A program made the position numbers and the translations under genes. Under the pieces are notes generated by a model. That model was not told where the DNA came from and searched no databases. It saw nothing but the letters and a program-made list of their open reading frames with translations. DNA of 64,000 nucleotides from the NCBI RefSeq assembly GCF_000169335.1, contig NZ_AAXW01000001.1, forward strand, positions 182,580 to 246,579, in the 5' to 3' direction. The stretch is from Crocosphaera chwakensis CCY0110 (GTDB lineage Bacteria > Cyanobacteriota > Cyanobacteriia > Cyanobacteriales > Microcystaceae). Position 1 is the stretch's first letter, and each line of letters starts with the position of its first letter. This document shows, one piece after another, positions 26,781 through 35,337 of the stretch.

Positions 26781-27464
26781 TTATACTTTAGTAATTTTTA
26801 GCATTTGATTTCCTTTCGGTTGTAATTCATAGGAAACAGTTTCAATTTTACATTCGTAATCTTTGTTTTTAAATATTTTAATAACAATATCAACATAAGG
26901 TGAGATTTCATGTTTTAGGGTTATTAAAGGAAAAATTCTTACTTCTTGGCAAACTCTTAGCATTTCCCCAATTGCATCTAAATGAAACTGTTGATCAAAA
27001 TATTCAGAATAAAGAAAAAGGAAATGAGAAATTAATCCTAATTCATATTCATTATCCTTATATTTTAATTTAGGTAATTCTCCTATTTCATAACGATTTT
27101 CTTTTTTCCCTTGTTCATAATCTTCACAAAATAAAGCAATCACTCTTTCTCTGTTTTTTCTTAATTGTTGGGGGGATTTATGATAACTCCAAACCCAGTC
27201 ATTTGAGGTATTTTCTACTTGTTTAATAATGTCATCAATGACTTCATAAAAACGAGTTTTAATTTGCTCACTATTAAAAACATAAAGAGGGTCAACTGAT
27301 TTTATTGTATAACCTAATTGAGTACCTTCGGTATTAAAACTAGCCGGTCCATCTGCTACACTTAGAATCCATCTTTTACAATCGTTTTCTGTTAAATTGA
27401 ACATCTTAATATATTCATCAAAAGTTCGACCAACTGGCACAACTTTTTTTAAGTGTATTACCAT
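26781..27464 (-). CDS. Putative class I SAM-dependent methyltransferase
   Basis: This 227-residue protein resembles a bacterial family annotated as SAM-dependent methyltransferases. The N-terminal VVPVGRTFDEYIKMFNLTE (core GRTFDEY) and ILSVADGPASFNTEG are characteristic: the usual glycine-rich motif I is replaced by ADGPASFN. An acidic residue follows strand 2 (SVDPLYVFN), and the middle reads LGLISHFLFLYSEYFD, which corresponds to motif IV/post-motif IV. The C-terminus is beta-rich. The substrate is unknown. It is probably transcribed with the 2H phosphoesterase gene, which hints at RNA as a common theme, but only by position. Confidence 0.65.
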   Translation of the reverse strand: MVIHLKKVVPVGRTFDEYIKMFNLTENDCKRWILSVADGPASFNTEGTQLGYTIKSVDPLYVFNSEQIKTRFYEVIDDIIKQVENTSNDWVWSYHKSPQQLRKNRERVIALFCEDYEQGKKENRYEIGELPKLKYKDNEYELGLISHFLFLYSEYFDQQFHLDAIGEMLRVCQEVRIFPLITLKHEISPYVDIVIKIFKNKDYECKIETVSYELQPKGNQMLKITKV

Positions 27465-27564
27465 ATAATTTTCCTGATGCTCCTGATACTTAAAACATCT
27501 TATACCTTAATTATAATACGTAGAGCTATAATTTTTAAAAATCGGGTTATCCCTATAAATATCA

Positions 27565-27590
27565 TAGAGGTCAACAACTGTTGACCTCTA
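27565..27590. repeat. Perfect 11-bp inverted repeat
   Basis: TAGAGGTCAAC (27565-27575) and GTTGACCTCTA (27580-27590) form a perfect 11-bp stem with a 4-base loop. It lies 22 bp after the stop of the M50 protease gene (minus strand) and before the methyltransferase gene. The following T content is poor, so it may terminate weakly, protect a 3' end, or be an operator for the downstream gene. Confidence 0.6.
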
Positions 27591-27611
27591 CCATGTTTTG
27601 ATTATTTTCGA

Positions 27612-28733
27612 TCAGGCAGTTTGTGTTTGTTTATCTTTTTCCAGTAATTTAATAATAGAATTTTTTTCAAGTAATCCTAGAACTTGTCCATTATTTCCTA
27701 TTACTGTTAGCTGTTTTTGAGGATCATCTTCGAGCATTTTGACTACTTCTAGTAGGGTTTCATCTGACTTAATAGTAATCAAGTCTTTGATAGGTTCCAT
27801 GACCTCAAAAAGCTTGATATCAATCCATTCAGAGGTAGGAACTTTTTTCAAGCTTTCTACTTCTAAAACTCCTGATAAATTGCCTTCTTCGTTAACAATT
27901 AAGAACTTTCTCCACTGATTTTTTCCAATCACATAATTATTAACAAATTCACGAATCGTTAGCTCACCAGAAACAATAGGACTATCAGGAATAACTGCAT
28001 CTTCTGCTGTATAACCATTGAGGGTTTCTTGTACTTGTGCAGACTGGGCAGAAACACCAGCATTTTGTAACAAGAAAAAACCAATTAATAAAGTCCAAAA
28101 GTTACCAAATTGGATTATTCCTAAGATGGATAAACCACCAACAGCAACAGCTAACCAGCCAAATACTTGACCAACACGACTGGCAAAAATAATCCCTTTA
28201 TTGGGGTTACCTGTAATCTTCCAGACGAGGGATTTTAAGATGTTTCCTCCATCCAAAGGTAAACCAGGAATCAAGTTAAATAACCCTAACACTAAGTTAA
28301 TCGAAGCTAACAGTTCAATAATGGCTTCAATCGGTGCAGGAAAAGAAACATTAAAGGCAACAATAAATAGAATAGCAGCGAGTAATAAACTAACAACAGG
28401 ACCAGCGATCGCTACTAAAAAAGCCTCTAATGGAGTGTCCGATTCTTTCTCTAAACTAGCCAATCCTCCGAATAAAAATAAAGTGATCGATTTAACATCA
28501 ATTCCTTGAGAAATAGCCACAAAACTATGACCTAATTCGTGAGCTAATACAGAAGCAAACAATAAAATAGCAGCGACAAACCCTAAAAGCCAAGGGATAA
28601 TTCCATTCAATTCTTGAAAGTAGGCTAATTGTCCCCCATAACTAAAAGTAACTAACCCCAATACTAAAAACCATGAGGGATTAACATAAAAAGGAATACC
28701 AAATAAATTTCCAACTCTTATATTGTTATTCAT
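27612..28733 (-). CDS. Site-2 protease family protein with CBS domains (M50)
   Basis: This 373-residue intramembrane zinc metalloprotease shows the M50 active site H65ELGH69 in the first catalytic helix and the second motif GLPLDGGNIL near residue 160. About six membrane helices are expected in residues 15-225. Residues about 245-365 form a CBS pair (TIREFVNNYVI..., DETLLEVVKMLEDDPQKQLTV) that probably binds an adenine nucleotide and regulates cleavage. The layout matches the SpoIVFB/Rip-type CBS subgroup (about 370 residues). Its targets are unknown. The ATG at 28733 is preceded by an AGGAGG (28742-28747, minus strand) and a small hairpin in the leader. Confidence 0.92.
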   Translation of the reverse strand: MNNNIRVGNLFGIPFYVNPSWFLVLGLVTFSYGGQLAYFQELNGIIPWLLGFVAAILLFASVLAHELGHSFVAISQGIDVKSITLFLFGGLASLEKESDTPLEAFLVAIAGPVVSLLLAAILFIVAFNVSFPAPIEAIIELLASINLVLGLFNLIPGLPLDGGNILKSLVWKITGNPNKGIIFASRVGQVFGWLAVAVGGLSILGIIQFGNFWTLLIGFFLLQNAGVSAQSAQVQETLNGYTAEDAVIPDSPIVSGELTIREFVNNYVIGKNQWRKFLIVNEEGNLSGVLEVESLKKVPTSEWIDIKLFEVMEPIKDLITIKSDETLLEVVKMLEDDPQKQLTVIGNNGQVLGLLEKNSIIKLLEKDKQTQTA

Positions 28734-28754
28734 ATGAATAACCTCCTATCGTGT

Positions 28755-28778
28755 CAGCGATTTTATCTTACATCGCTG
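28755..28778. repeat. Inverted repeat in the leader of the M50 gene
   Basis: CAGCGAT (28755-28761) and ATCGCTG (28772-28778) form a 7-bp dyad just upstream of the ribosome-binding site of the M50-CBS gene. It may be a leader hairpin or an operator; the evidence is only the symmetry. Confidence 0.35.
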
Positions 28779-28939
28779 TTTCTTAATCTTATTGTAACGA
28801 AATGTAAAATCTGGGAAAATTACAAGTTATCGTACAATCCGTCCTCAAAGGTTCGGTTTCTCACAAAACCATTTTTTTAACCGAGATTTTTGCTAAGATA
28901 AAATCCTTATATAATGAATAAAAGAAGTATTATAAGACT

Positions 28940-29587
28940 ATGACCTATGTAACTTCTTCTGCTAGAGCAGAAATGAGTGAGCTAAGGCGGTTAAAAACAT
29001 TACTGCCCCCAGAGCTACAAAACTGGGTAATGATAGAAGGGAGTACCGAAATCAATCCCCCTCTCATACGCTGTGAAGAATTGGGAAGAGACGAAGTAGA
29101 AATTCAAATCGACTTAGCGAAATGGGAAAATTTAGCCATTGATCAGCGAAATTTGTTATTTTGGCACGAAGTCGCCCGTATTCAAAATGATACTATTCCC
29201 AGAGAAGGATGGGAAATGGCCGCACTAGCCATCGGTTTAGGTGGAGCAGTCGGAGAACTTTGGGTGCAAGATGGTTTGCTTCTACTCTTAGCCTTGGGCC
29301 TCTGTGGTATTTCTGGGTATCGACTCTGGCAAAAAAATAATGGAGAAAGGAAATTAAAAGAATCCATTGAAGCGGATGATAAAGCTATTGCTTTAGCTAC
29401 CCGTTTTGGTTATACTTTGCCCAACGCCTATAAAAGTCTCGGAAGTGCCTTCAAAACACTCATCGAACAAACTCCAAATCGCAGGCAACGGAAACAGTAT
29501 GAATCTCGTCTCCAAGCCCTTAGACGCAGTGCAAGCAAGGCAAAAGAAAAAATGCAGCAGGAAAAGACAAAGCGTCCTCTGCGCTAA
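28940..29587 (+). CDS. DUF3318 family protein
   Basis: This cyanobacterium-specific protein of 215 residues has unknown function. The N-terminal domain (MSELRRLKTLLPPELQNWV, EVEIQIDLAKW, LLFWHEVARIQND) resembles a small metal-protease-like helix HEVAR without a full HExxH. Two hydrophobic segments follow at about 94-135 (AALAIGLGGAVGEL, GLLLLLALGLCGISGY). The C-terminal 80 residues are basic and probably helical (SRLQALRRSASKAKEKMQQE). DUF3318 assignment is by recall. It lies 24 bp before the STAS-sugar transferase gene on the same strand, so both may be in one operon. Confidence 0.82.
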   Translation: MTYVTSSARAEMSELRRLKTLLPPELQNWVMIEGSTEINPPLIRCEELGRDEVEIQIDLAKWENLAIDQRNLLFWHEVARIQNDTIPREGWEMAALAIGLGGAVGELWVQDGLLLLLALGLCGISGYRLWQKNNGERKLKESIEADDKAIALATRFGYTLPNAYKSLGSAFKTLIEQTPNRRQRKQYESRLQALRRSASKAKEKMQQEKTKRPLR

Positions 29588-29614
29588 TCTGTATGGCCAA
29601 ATTCCGAACAGGTG

Positions 29615-30604
29615 ATGACTATCCAAACGCCAGAAATCCCCTTTCCCATTGTTATTGTTGACAACTACCCTGTAATGAAAATGCCCAAACGCCTCACTGT
29701 ATTAGAGGCAATCCATTTCAAGCAGGTATGTCATCAGTTTTTAGTTTCGTCAGTTTATCTTCCTAAACAGCTAATTTTAGACTTCAGTGAAACTGAATTT
29801 ATGGATAGTAGCGGGGTGGGTGCTTTAGTCCATAACTTTAAGGCCGCTAAGAGTAAAAATGTTACCCTCATTCTTTACCAAACCCCTCCCCCAGTCATGG
29901 CGGTATTATCTATGACGGGACTTGATGAGATTATCCCTATCACTACTACCCTCGAAACCTATCCTCCAACCGTTTCAATACAGCCTCCCGAAACCCATCC
30001 TTCTGTTCGCTCGTGGATAAAACGAACAATGGATATTGCGGGCAGTTTGGTGGGTTTATTGATTACTGCTATTCTATTCATCCCCATAGCCCTTACCATT
30101 AAATTAGATAGCCCAGGACCGATATTTTTTCATCAAACTCGTTGTGGTTGGCTGGGAAAACGCTTTAAGATTATCAAGTTTCGCTCTATGTGTGCTGATG
30201 CTGAATCCCTAAAACAAAAAGTTCCGAATCAAGCAAAAGGAGCAATCTTCAAAAATACCCATGATCCCCGTATTACACGAGTGGGGCGTTTTTTACGCAG
30301 AACCAGCTTAGACGAATTACCTCAGTTTTTGAATGTTTTAAAAGGAGAAATGAGTTTAGTCGGCACTCGTCCCCCAACCCCAGATGAAGTAGAAAGGTAT
30401 GAAGTCCCCCAGTGGCAACGTCTAAATGTTAAACCAGGTATGACAGGAGAGTGGCAAGTGTACGGGCGATCGCGAATTACCAATTTTGAACAGGTAATCG
30501 AATTAGACTTAAGATATCAAAAAAATTGGAGTCATTGGTATGATCTTCAGCTTATCTTGAAGACTGTGTTAATTTTATTTCATAAGAATAGTGGTGCAGT
30601 CTAA
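29615..30604 (+). CDS. STAS domain fused to a bacterial sugar transferase
   Basis: The protein has two modules. Residues 1-125 are a STAS/anti-anti-sigma domain with the phospho-acceptor motif EFMDSSGVGALV, the serine lying at about residue 65. From about 138 to the end is a polyprenyl-phosphate hexose-1-phosphate transferase of the WcaJ/PssY type. It has one membrane hairpin (MDIAGSLVGLLITAILFIPI), then KFRSMCADAE, the DELPQFLNVLKGEMSLVGTRP signature (core DELPQFLNVLKG) and PGMTGEWQV. Such enzymes start exopolysaccharide units on undecaprenyl phosphate. I use the ATG at 29615; a GTG lies just before it. The 3' end overlaps an RsbW-like ATPase gene by 14 bp. Confidence 0.87.
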   Translation: MTIQTPEIPFPIVIVDNYPVMKMPKRLTVLEAIHFKQVCHQFLVSSVYLPKQLILDFSETEFMDSSGVGALVHNFKAAKSKNVTLILYQTPPPVMAVLSMTGLDEIIPITTTLETYPPTVSIQPPETHPSVRSWIKRTMDIAGSLVGLLITAILFIPIALTIKLDSPGPIFFHQTRCGWLGKRFKIIKFRSMCADAESLKQKVPNQAKGAIFKNTHDPRITRVGRFLRRTSLDELPQFLNVLKGEMSLVGTRPPTPDEVERYEVPQWQRLNVKPGMTGEWQVYGRSRITNFEQVIELDLRYQKNWSHWYDLQLILKTVLILFHKNSGAV

Positions 30605-31049
30605 TAACGGAGATAAGAAAAACCAGTCTTTACTTAAGCCTTTTCAACTTACCGTTAAGACTGAAATTGTGGCTTTAGAAAAGATTTTAGTTTGGTTTGA
30701 AACTATTGCTAAACCTTATTTACCCCCTAAAATTTTGTGGGAATGTAAACTAGCTCTATCTGAAGGGTTTACTAATACAGTCCTCTATGCTCACAAAAAT
30801 CTACCAGCAACGATGCCGATTATTATTAATGTGAATTTTTATCAGACTTGGGTCGATATTCTGATTTGGAACCAAGGAGCTTTTTTCGATTTAAAAGCTA
30901 AATTAGCCGAGTTAACACAACAAAATATTGATCCTCTAGAATTAGAAAGCGATCGCGGTCTTTTTTTTATGGATAAATTAACCGATGAATTAGACTATAT
31001 TCGCGTTGACTCTGATAAAAATTGTTTAAAAATGAAAAAACTGATTTAA
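30591..31049 (+). CDS. RsbW-like ATP-binding protein (anti-sigma/serine kinase type)
   Basis: This 152-residue GHKL-type ATPase resembles RsbW/SpoIIAB anti-sigma serine kinases. The N-box appears as CKLALSEGFTNTVLYAH (Glu and Asn in the usual positions) and the G-rich lid is reduced to ESDRGLFFMDKLTDEL. Start codons are tandem GTGs at 30591 and 30594, inside the end of the STAS-sugar transferase gene, so translation is likely coupled. RsbW-type kinases phosphorylate the serine of STAS partners, so the upstream fusion is the obvious substrate. Role as a kinase is inferred from family and position; it could also be a simple partner-binding protein. Confidence 0.82.
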   Translation: MVQSNNGDKKNQSLLKPFQLTVKTEIVALEKILVWFETIAKPYLPPKILWECKLALSEGFTNTVLYAHKNLPATMPIIINVNFYQTWVDILIWNQGAFFDLKAKLAELTQQNIDPLELESDRGLFFMDKLTDELDYIRVDSDKNCLKMKKLI

Positions 31050-31279
31050 GGAAAAGCTTGCCATGCTTGGCGAACTAAATCACTTAACCAGCGACGTTGG
31101 ACTCTATCCAACAATGGATCATCTTGCAGAACTTCAGCCGTCAACTCGTCCAAGGATTGTCCCTGAGAACGGGCAAGATTAACCACTCCGGTAATGGCAA
31201 CGGCGATCATTTCCTCATCGACTGGTTTAGTGCGGAGGGCAAATATTTCTTCTGGACTCTCTGGAATGGAATAATGCAT
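31046..31279 (-). CDS. Small conserved cyanobacterial protein, 77 aa
   Basis: This is a soluble, helical protein of unknown function. The sequence (EEMIAVAITGVVNLARSQGQ, LDELTAEVLQDDPLLD, QRRWLSDLVRQAW) has the look of short conserved cyanobacterial proteins with no assigned domain. Its stop overlaps the end of the convergent RsbW-like gene by 4 bp, which argues that both ends are real. The opposite-strand frame over the same bases is a shadow. Confidence 0.65.
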   Translation of the reverse strand: MHYSIPESPEEIFALRTKPVDEEMIAVAITGVVNLARSQGQSLDELTAEVLQDDPLLDRVQRRWLSDLVRQAWQAFP

Positions 31280-31425
31280 ATAGTTATCGTCAATTGTCTA
31301 AATCAGTCTCAAAATGTAAACTTTTTTTAAGCGTCTCTCAGAATACAGTAACGGAAAGTTTAGCTTACTTTCAACCTGACAAAATCTGTAATTTTGCTTA
31401 ATTTTGATTTTCTTAACATATTGCA

Positions 31426-33429
31426 ATGAAGGAAATTACTTATCTAGAAATTCCCAACCCTAACACTCGCGAGGTTTGTCGGTGGTTACAAGAGTCTTGG
31501 ACTCCCCTAACAGGCAAAAAAAACCTTACACCAGATGGGGTTCGTTTACAAGTGGTTTCTGGGGTTTCTCCATCCTCAGCAAAAGAGACAGAATTATCTA
31601 TTTTTGTCTGGTCGGTTCAACGAACCACTTACCTTAAAATTTTTCGTTGGGGAAATCAATCGTTTCCTTCACAAGCAAAGGTCTGTCGTCAGTTAGAAGA
31701 TGAGATCAGAAAAGCATTTCCTCAACAATATCCTCAGTTACCAGAGTTAGAACCTTCTGCTTGTTCGATTTTTGAAGCTTTAGAACCTTATTATCCTAAA
31801 ACAGTACATTTCTTTCGTAAAATGCCCCAAGGAGACACAGATTTACAACGGGTCTATTGGTGGGAAAAACGATGGCGAGAAGGGGTCAAAAATCCCCAAG
31901 AACCTCAACAAGTTATTTTTCAACAAAATCAGCCCCCTACCCCTTCGACCACTACCTATGACCTAATTTATGTTGGCGGGGCTTTAGGGGTCATTCATGC
32001 TGCTGTCATGGCACAATTAGGCTATCGGGTTCTATTAGTAGAACGATTAGTATTTGGACGGATGAACCGTGAATGGAATATTTCTCGGTCTGAGTTTCAA
32101 AGTTTAATTGATTTGGGGTTATTTACCTCTGCTGAATTTGAATCAATTATTGCCAAAGAATATATTGATGGATTTAATAAGTTTTTTGATGGAAATAATC
32201 CTTCTTATTTAAAAGCAGATGTGCTACATACCCCGAAAGTTTTAAATATTGCCATTGATACCACTAAATTTCTTAAGTTATGTGGTGATAAATTAAAACA
32301 AGCAGGGGGAGAAATTTGGGAGAAAACAGAATTTGTTAAAGGTAAAATTGATTCAGAAGGGGTAACAGTTAGTTTAGTTGATTTAGAAACAACAGAAACG
32401 AAAGAAGTTCGAGGACGCTTATTAATTGATGCAATGGGAACCGCTTCCCCCATTGCTTGGCAACTTAATGGTAAGCGAACATTTAATAGTGTGTGTCCGA
32501 CGGTTGGAGCCGTTATTGAAGGGTTTTCTTCTGAAGTTTGGGATCATCAATATGGGGATGTTCTAAACTCTCATGGAGATATTTCTCGCGGTAGGCAATT
32601 GATTTGGGAATTGTTTCCAGGAGAAGGAGATGAGTTGACTTTTTATCTCTTTCATTATCATCAAGTTCATCCCAAAAACCCTGGTTCTTTGTTAGAAATG
32701 TACGAAGATTTCTTCAATATTTTGCCAGAGTATCGTCGTTGTAACCCCGAAAAATTGACATGGAAAAAGCCAACTTTTGGTTATATTCCAGGTCATTTTA
32801 GTGTTAGTAAAGGCGATCGCAAGGTAGCTTTTGATCGACTGGTAGCTATTGGTGATGCAGCCTCTTTACAATCGCCTTTAATTTTTACTGGTTTTGGCTC
32901 TTTAGTCCGTAATTTAGACAAATTAACCTATTTATTAGATTTTTGCTTAAAACATGATTTACTTAAAGCCGAAAATTTAAACCAAATTCGAGCCTATCAA
33001 AGTAATGTTGCAGTAACTTGGTTGTTTTCTAAAGGAATGATGGTTCCCACGGGAAAAATTTTACCACCACAGCGTATTAACGCCATGTTAAACACCTTTT
33101 TTGGTTTATTGGCTGATTCTCCCCCAGAAGTAGCAGATACCTTTATTAAGGATAGAACAACTTGGTTAATGTTTACCCGACTCGCTTTAAAAGCTGCGAG
33201 AAAAAATCCCGCTTTATTACTTTGGATCTGGGAGATGGCAGGAAATAAGGACTTAATTCGTTGGTTGGGTTCTTATTTTGAGTTTAGTGGTGATAGCTTA
33301 AAAAATCTCTTCTTTTCTTCTTGGTTTCCCAAACTATTAAAGCAACTTCCTGACGAGTTACAACAACGATATCCTTCTCTGTGGTTACGTTTGTTGAGTT
33401 TTCAGAGGAGTTTGACCCCATCTCGTTAA
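31426..33429 (+). CDS. cruA: Lycopene cyclase CruA/CruP family
   Basis: This 667-residue flavoprotein belongs to the fourth lycopene cyclase family found in green sulphur bacteria and cyanobacteria. Residues 1-175 are an extension (WLQESWTPLTG, RVYWWEKRWREG). The FAD-binding Rossmann fold starts near 182 (YDLIYVGGALGVIHAAVMAQ), followed by NREWNISRSEFQSL, LLIDAMGTASPIAWQL and GDAASLQSPLIFTGFGSLVR, the family hallmarks. CruA forms the ionone rings of beta-carotene from lycopene. The paralogue CruP shares the core but lacks a long N-terminal extension, so I favour CruA; the distinction is not certain. It is not linked to other carotenoid genes here. Confidence 0.78.
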   Translation: MKEITYLEIPNPNTREVCRWLQESWTPLTGKKNLTPDGVRLQVVSGVSPSSAKETELSIFVWSVQRTTYLKIFRWGNQSFPSQAKVCRQLEDEIRKAFPQQYPQLPELEPSACSIFEALEPYYPKTVHFFRKMPQGDTDLQRVYWWEKRWREGVKNPQEPQQVIFQQNQPPTPSTTTYDLIYVGGALGVIHAAVMAQLGYRVLLVERLVFGRMNREWNISRSEFQSLIDLGLFTSAEFESIIAKEYIDGFNKFFDGNNPSYLKADVLHTPKVLNIAIDTTKFLKLCGDKLKQAGGEIWEKTEFVKGKIDSEGVTVSLVDLETTETKEVRGRLLIDAMGTASPIAWQLNGKRTFNSVCPTVGAVIEGFSSEVWDHQYGDVLNSHGDISRGRQLIWELFPGEGDELTFYLFHYHQVHPKNPGSLLEMYEDFFNILPEYRRCNPEKLTWKKPTFGYIPGHFSVSKGDRKVAFDRLVAIGDAASLQSPLIFTGFGSLVRNLDKLTYLLDFCLKHDLLKAENLNQIRAYQSNVAVTWLFSKGMMVPTGKILPPQRINAMLNTFFGLLADSPPEVADTFIKDRTTWLMFTRLALKAARKNPALLLWIWEMAGNKDLIRWLGSYFEFSGDSLKNLFFSSWFPKLLKQLPDELQQRYPSLWLRLLSFQRSLTPSR

Positions 33430-33486
33430 GTTAAACTTATACAAGTGAAATGGTACTGCTTAATATTCCCACTATTTCGTTGTTAA

Positions 33487-33636
33487 TTGTTTGGCGATCG
33501 CTTAAAAGAAGTCCATTCAGATATTTATTATAGTTTTTTTGAGTTGCGGTTTATTCAAACAGTAATTCAACGATTACAAATTTATTTAATTGTTTACGAT
33601 CCGATTGAGGAGATTATTGTTGAATGGAAAAATTAG
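33487..33636 (+). pseudogene. xisH: xisH remnant (C-terminal ~49 codons)
   Basis: A frame without a start runs from 33487 to a TAG at 33634-33636. It reads DIYYSFFELRFIQTVIQRLQ, then IYLIVYDPIEEIIVEWKN, which matches the C-terminus of XisH, the usual partner of XisI. The N-terminal two thirds, with the PD-(D/E)xK-like core, are missing. The stop overlaps the xisI start by 13 bases, the normal xisH-xisI arrangement, so the pair was once intact. The reading comes from hand translation and family recall. Confidence 0.75.
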
Positions 33637-33959
33637 AAAAATATCGTCAGTATGTTAAACAAGTTATTACTAAATATTCCCAGTTAGGTTCATCGAAAGA
33701 TCCCATTGAACAACAATTAATTTTTGATACAGTTGGTGATCATTATCAATTGATGTATGTTGGTTGGCAAAATAGACGAAGATATCATGGTTGTGTTTTA
33801 CATTTAGATATTAAAAATAGCAAAATTTGGATACAACATGATGGTACTGAGGTGGGAATAGCGAATGAATTAGTTGCATTGGGTGTTCCTAAAGAAGATA
33901 TTGTTTTAGCTTTTCATGAACCTTTAGTTAGAGAATATACTGGGTTTGCAGTAGGTTGA
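33624..33959 (+). CDS. xisI: XisI family protein
   Basis: This 111-residue protein is of the XisI type, named after a factor that controls excision of the fdxN element in Anabaena heterocysts. The sequence follows the family: KLEKYRQYVKQVITKYSQL, FDTVGDHYQLMYVGWQNRRR, GCVLHLDIKNSKIWIQHDGTE (core DIKNSKIWIQ), VALGVPKEDIVLAFHEP. XisH/XisI pairs are numerous in cyanobacteria without heterocysts, so a role outside element excision is likely; a toxin-antitoxin-like role has been suggested from the nuclease-like fold of XisH, and this remains unproven. Here xisI is intact but its xisH is broken. Confidence 0.9.
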   Translation: MEKLEKYRQYVKQVITKYSQLGSSKDPIEQQLIFDTVGDHYQLMYVGWQNRRRYHGCVLHLDIKNSKIWIQHDGTEVGIANELVALGVPKEDIVLAFHEPLVREYTGFAVG

Positions 33960-33999
33960 ATGGAGTCAAAAGTATCTCATTTCGTTTGAAGAACTGTTT

Positions 34000-35334
34000 T
34001 TATTGGAAAAAGTGATAATTATTGCGTCCTTGTTGTTTGACATAATATAAAGCAACGTCGGCTTTTTGGACTAAAGTATCAGTATCTTGTCCATGATCGG
34101 GATAAATTGCAATACCGATGCTACTACTAATATGGAGGGTATTATTTTCTATGACAAAAGGAACAGTTAGTTTTGTCAAAATTCTTTGAGCGATCGCAGA
34201 AACATCAGTTCTATGATTAATATCAGGCAACAGTATGAGAAATTCATCACCTCCTAAACGACAGATCAGATCCTTATCTCTCACACACTGTTGAAGGCAT
34301 TCTACAAACCTTTGTAACAATTTATCGCCAATTCCATGCCCTAATGTATCATTAATTTCTTTAAAATGATCTAAATCTAAAAACATCACTGCTAACATTT
34401 TTTGAGTTTGTTGCGCTTGGTTTAAGGCAATACAGAGACGTTCTTCAAAATAGATACGATTCGCTACATTAGTTAAAGGATCATGTAATGCTTGATGTTT
34501 AATGATAGCTTCTGCTTGCTTTTGTTCTGTAATATCTCGAAAACTAAACACTCGACCAATCATTTTTCCGTTGAGTTTCTGAGGTTGCCATGAGTAATTG
34601 AAAATTTTATTATTGTTTAATTCAAGCAATTGATTGTTTTGTTGTTCATTTATATCCCTATTTTTCACTAAAATTGCTTCAAATATCTCAGGAGTTTTAA
34701 GTTGGGTTAACAGAAAAGCCAAACTTTGATTTTTATCGTTATTTGTGGCAATAGAATGAGGAATTGACCACAAATTAATAAACGTCTGATTAAAGCTAAT
34801 GACTCGACCGATATTATCGATAACAAGAATACCCTCTGCAGTTGCTTCTAAAGTAGCTTGAAGTAACGATAACGAGTTGTGTAGTTTTTGATTAATCTTC
34901 TTTAATAACTTATTTTGTTCTGTTATTTGCTTATCTTGTTCGTAAGAATGTATTGCTTCTTTAATAGTTAAAATAAGGTCTGTTTCTTGCCAAGGTTTAC
35001 TCAGAAAACGATATAAAGCACCGACATTAACAATATTTCCCACAGACACGGCATCTGCTTGTCCTGTGAGTAATATTTTTAACGTTTTGGGATAGTGATG
35101 ATGAACTTTAATCAGTAACTTATCTCCCGATATTTCTGGCATTCTTTGATCAGAAATGATGACTGGAATTTCAATTCCTTCTTCAGTTAATTCCTCACAA
35201 AGATCGAGAACTTCTGACCCTTTTTGGGCTAATTCAATATCATAATTTTTACCAAAATGACGTTTGAGTTGTTCTCCCAAGCTATTTAAAATAACTTCCT
35301 CGTTATCAACACAAATAATTGTGGATCTATTCAT
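34000..35334 (-). CDS. Response regulator with PAS and GGDEF domains (diguanylate cyclase)
   Basis: This 444-residue output protein probably makes cyclic di-GMP. Residues 1-125 are a receiver with CVDNEE, phospho-acceptor region IISDQRMPEISG, TGQ and KPW. Residues about 150-275 are a PAS domain (LEATAEGILVIDNIGRVISF, core AEGILVID). The GGDEF domain runs from about 280 to 444: the active site GGDEF is at 361-365, and the product-inhibition I-site RDKD (352-355) sits five residues before it, so the enzyme should be active and feedback-controlled. It starts 3 bp after a single receiver gene and is the last gene of a kinase-receiver-cyclase operon. Confidence 0.92.
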   Translation of the reverse strand: MNRSTIICVDNEEVILNSLGEQLKRHFGKNYDIELAQKGSEVLDLCEELTEEGIEIPVIISDQRMPEISGDKLLIKVHHHYPKTLKILLTGQADAVSVGNIVNVGALYRFLSKPWQETDLILTIKEAIHSYEQDKQITEQNKLLKKINQKLHNSLSLLQATLEATAEGILVIDNIGRVISFNQTFINLWSIPHSIATNNDKNQSLAFLLTQLKTPEIFEAILVKNRDINEQQNNQLLELNNNKIFNYSWQPQKLNGKMIGRVFSFRDITEQKQAEAIIKHQALHDPLTNVANRIYFEERLCIALNQAQQTQKMLAVMFLDLDHFKEINDTLGHGIGDKLLQRFVECLQQCVRDKDLICRLGGDEFLILLPDINHRTDVSAIAQRILTKLTVPFVIENNTLHISSSIGIAIYPDHGQDTDTLVQKADVALYYVKQQGRNNYHFFQ

Positions 35335-35337
35335 AAT

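Noticed and set aside
31097..31330. Plus-strand 77-codon frame opposite the small conserved protein at 31046-31279
   Set aside because: The minus-strand frame has the more natural helical composition and a 4-bp tail overlap with its neighbour.
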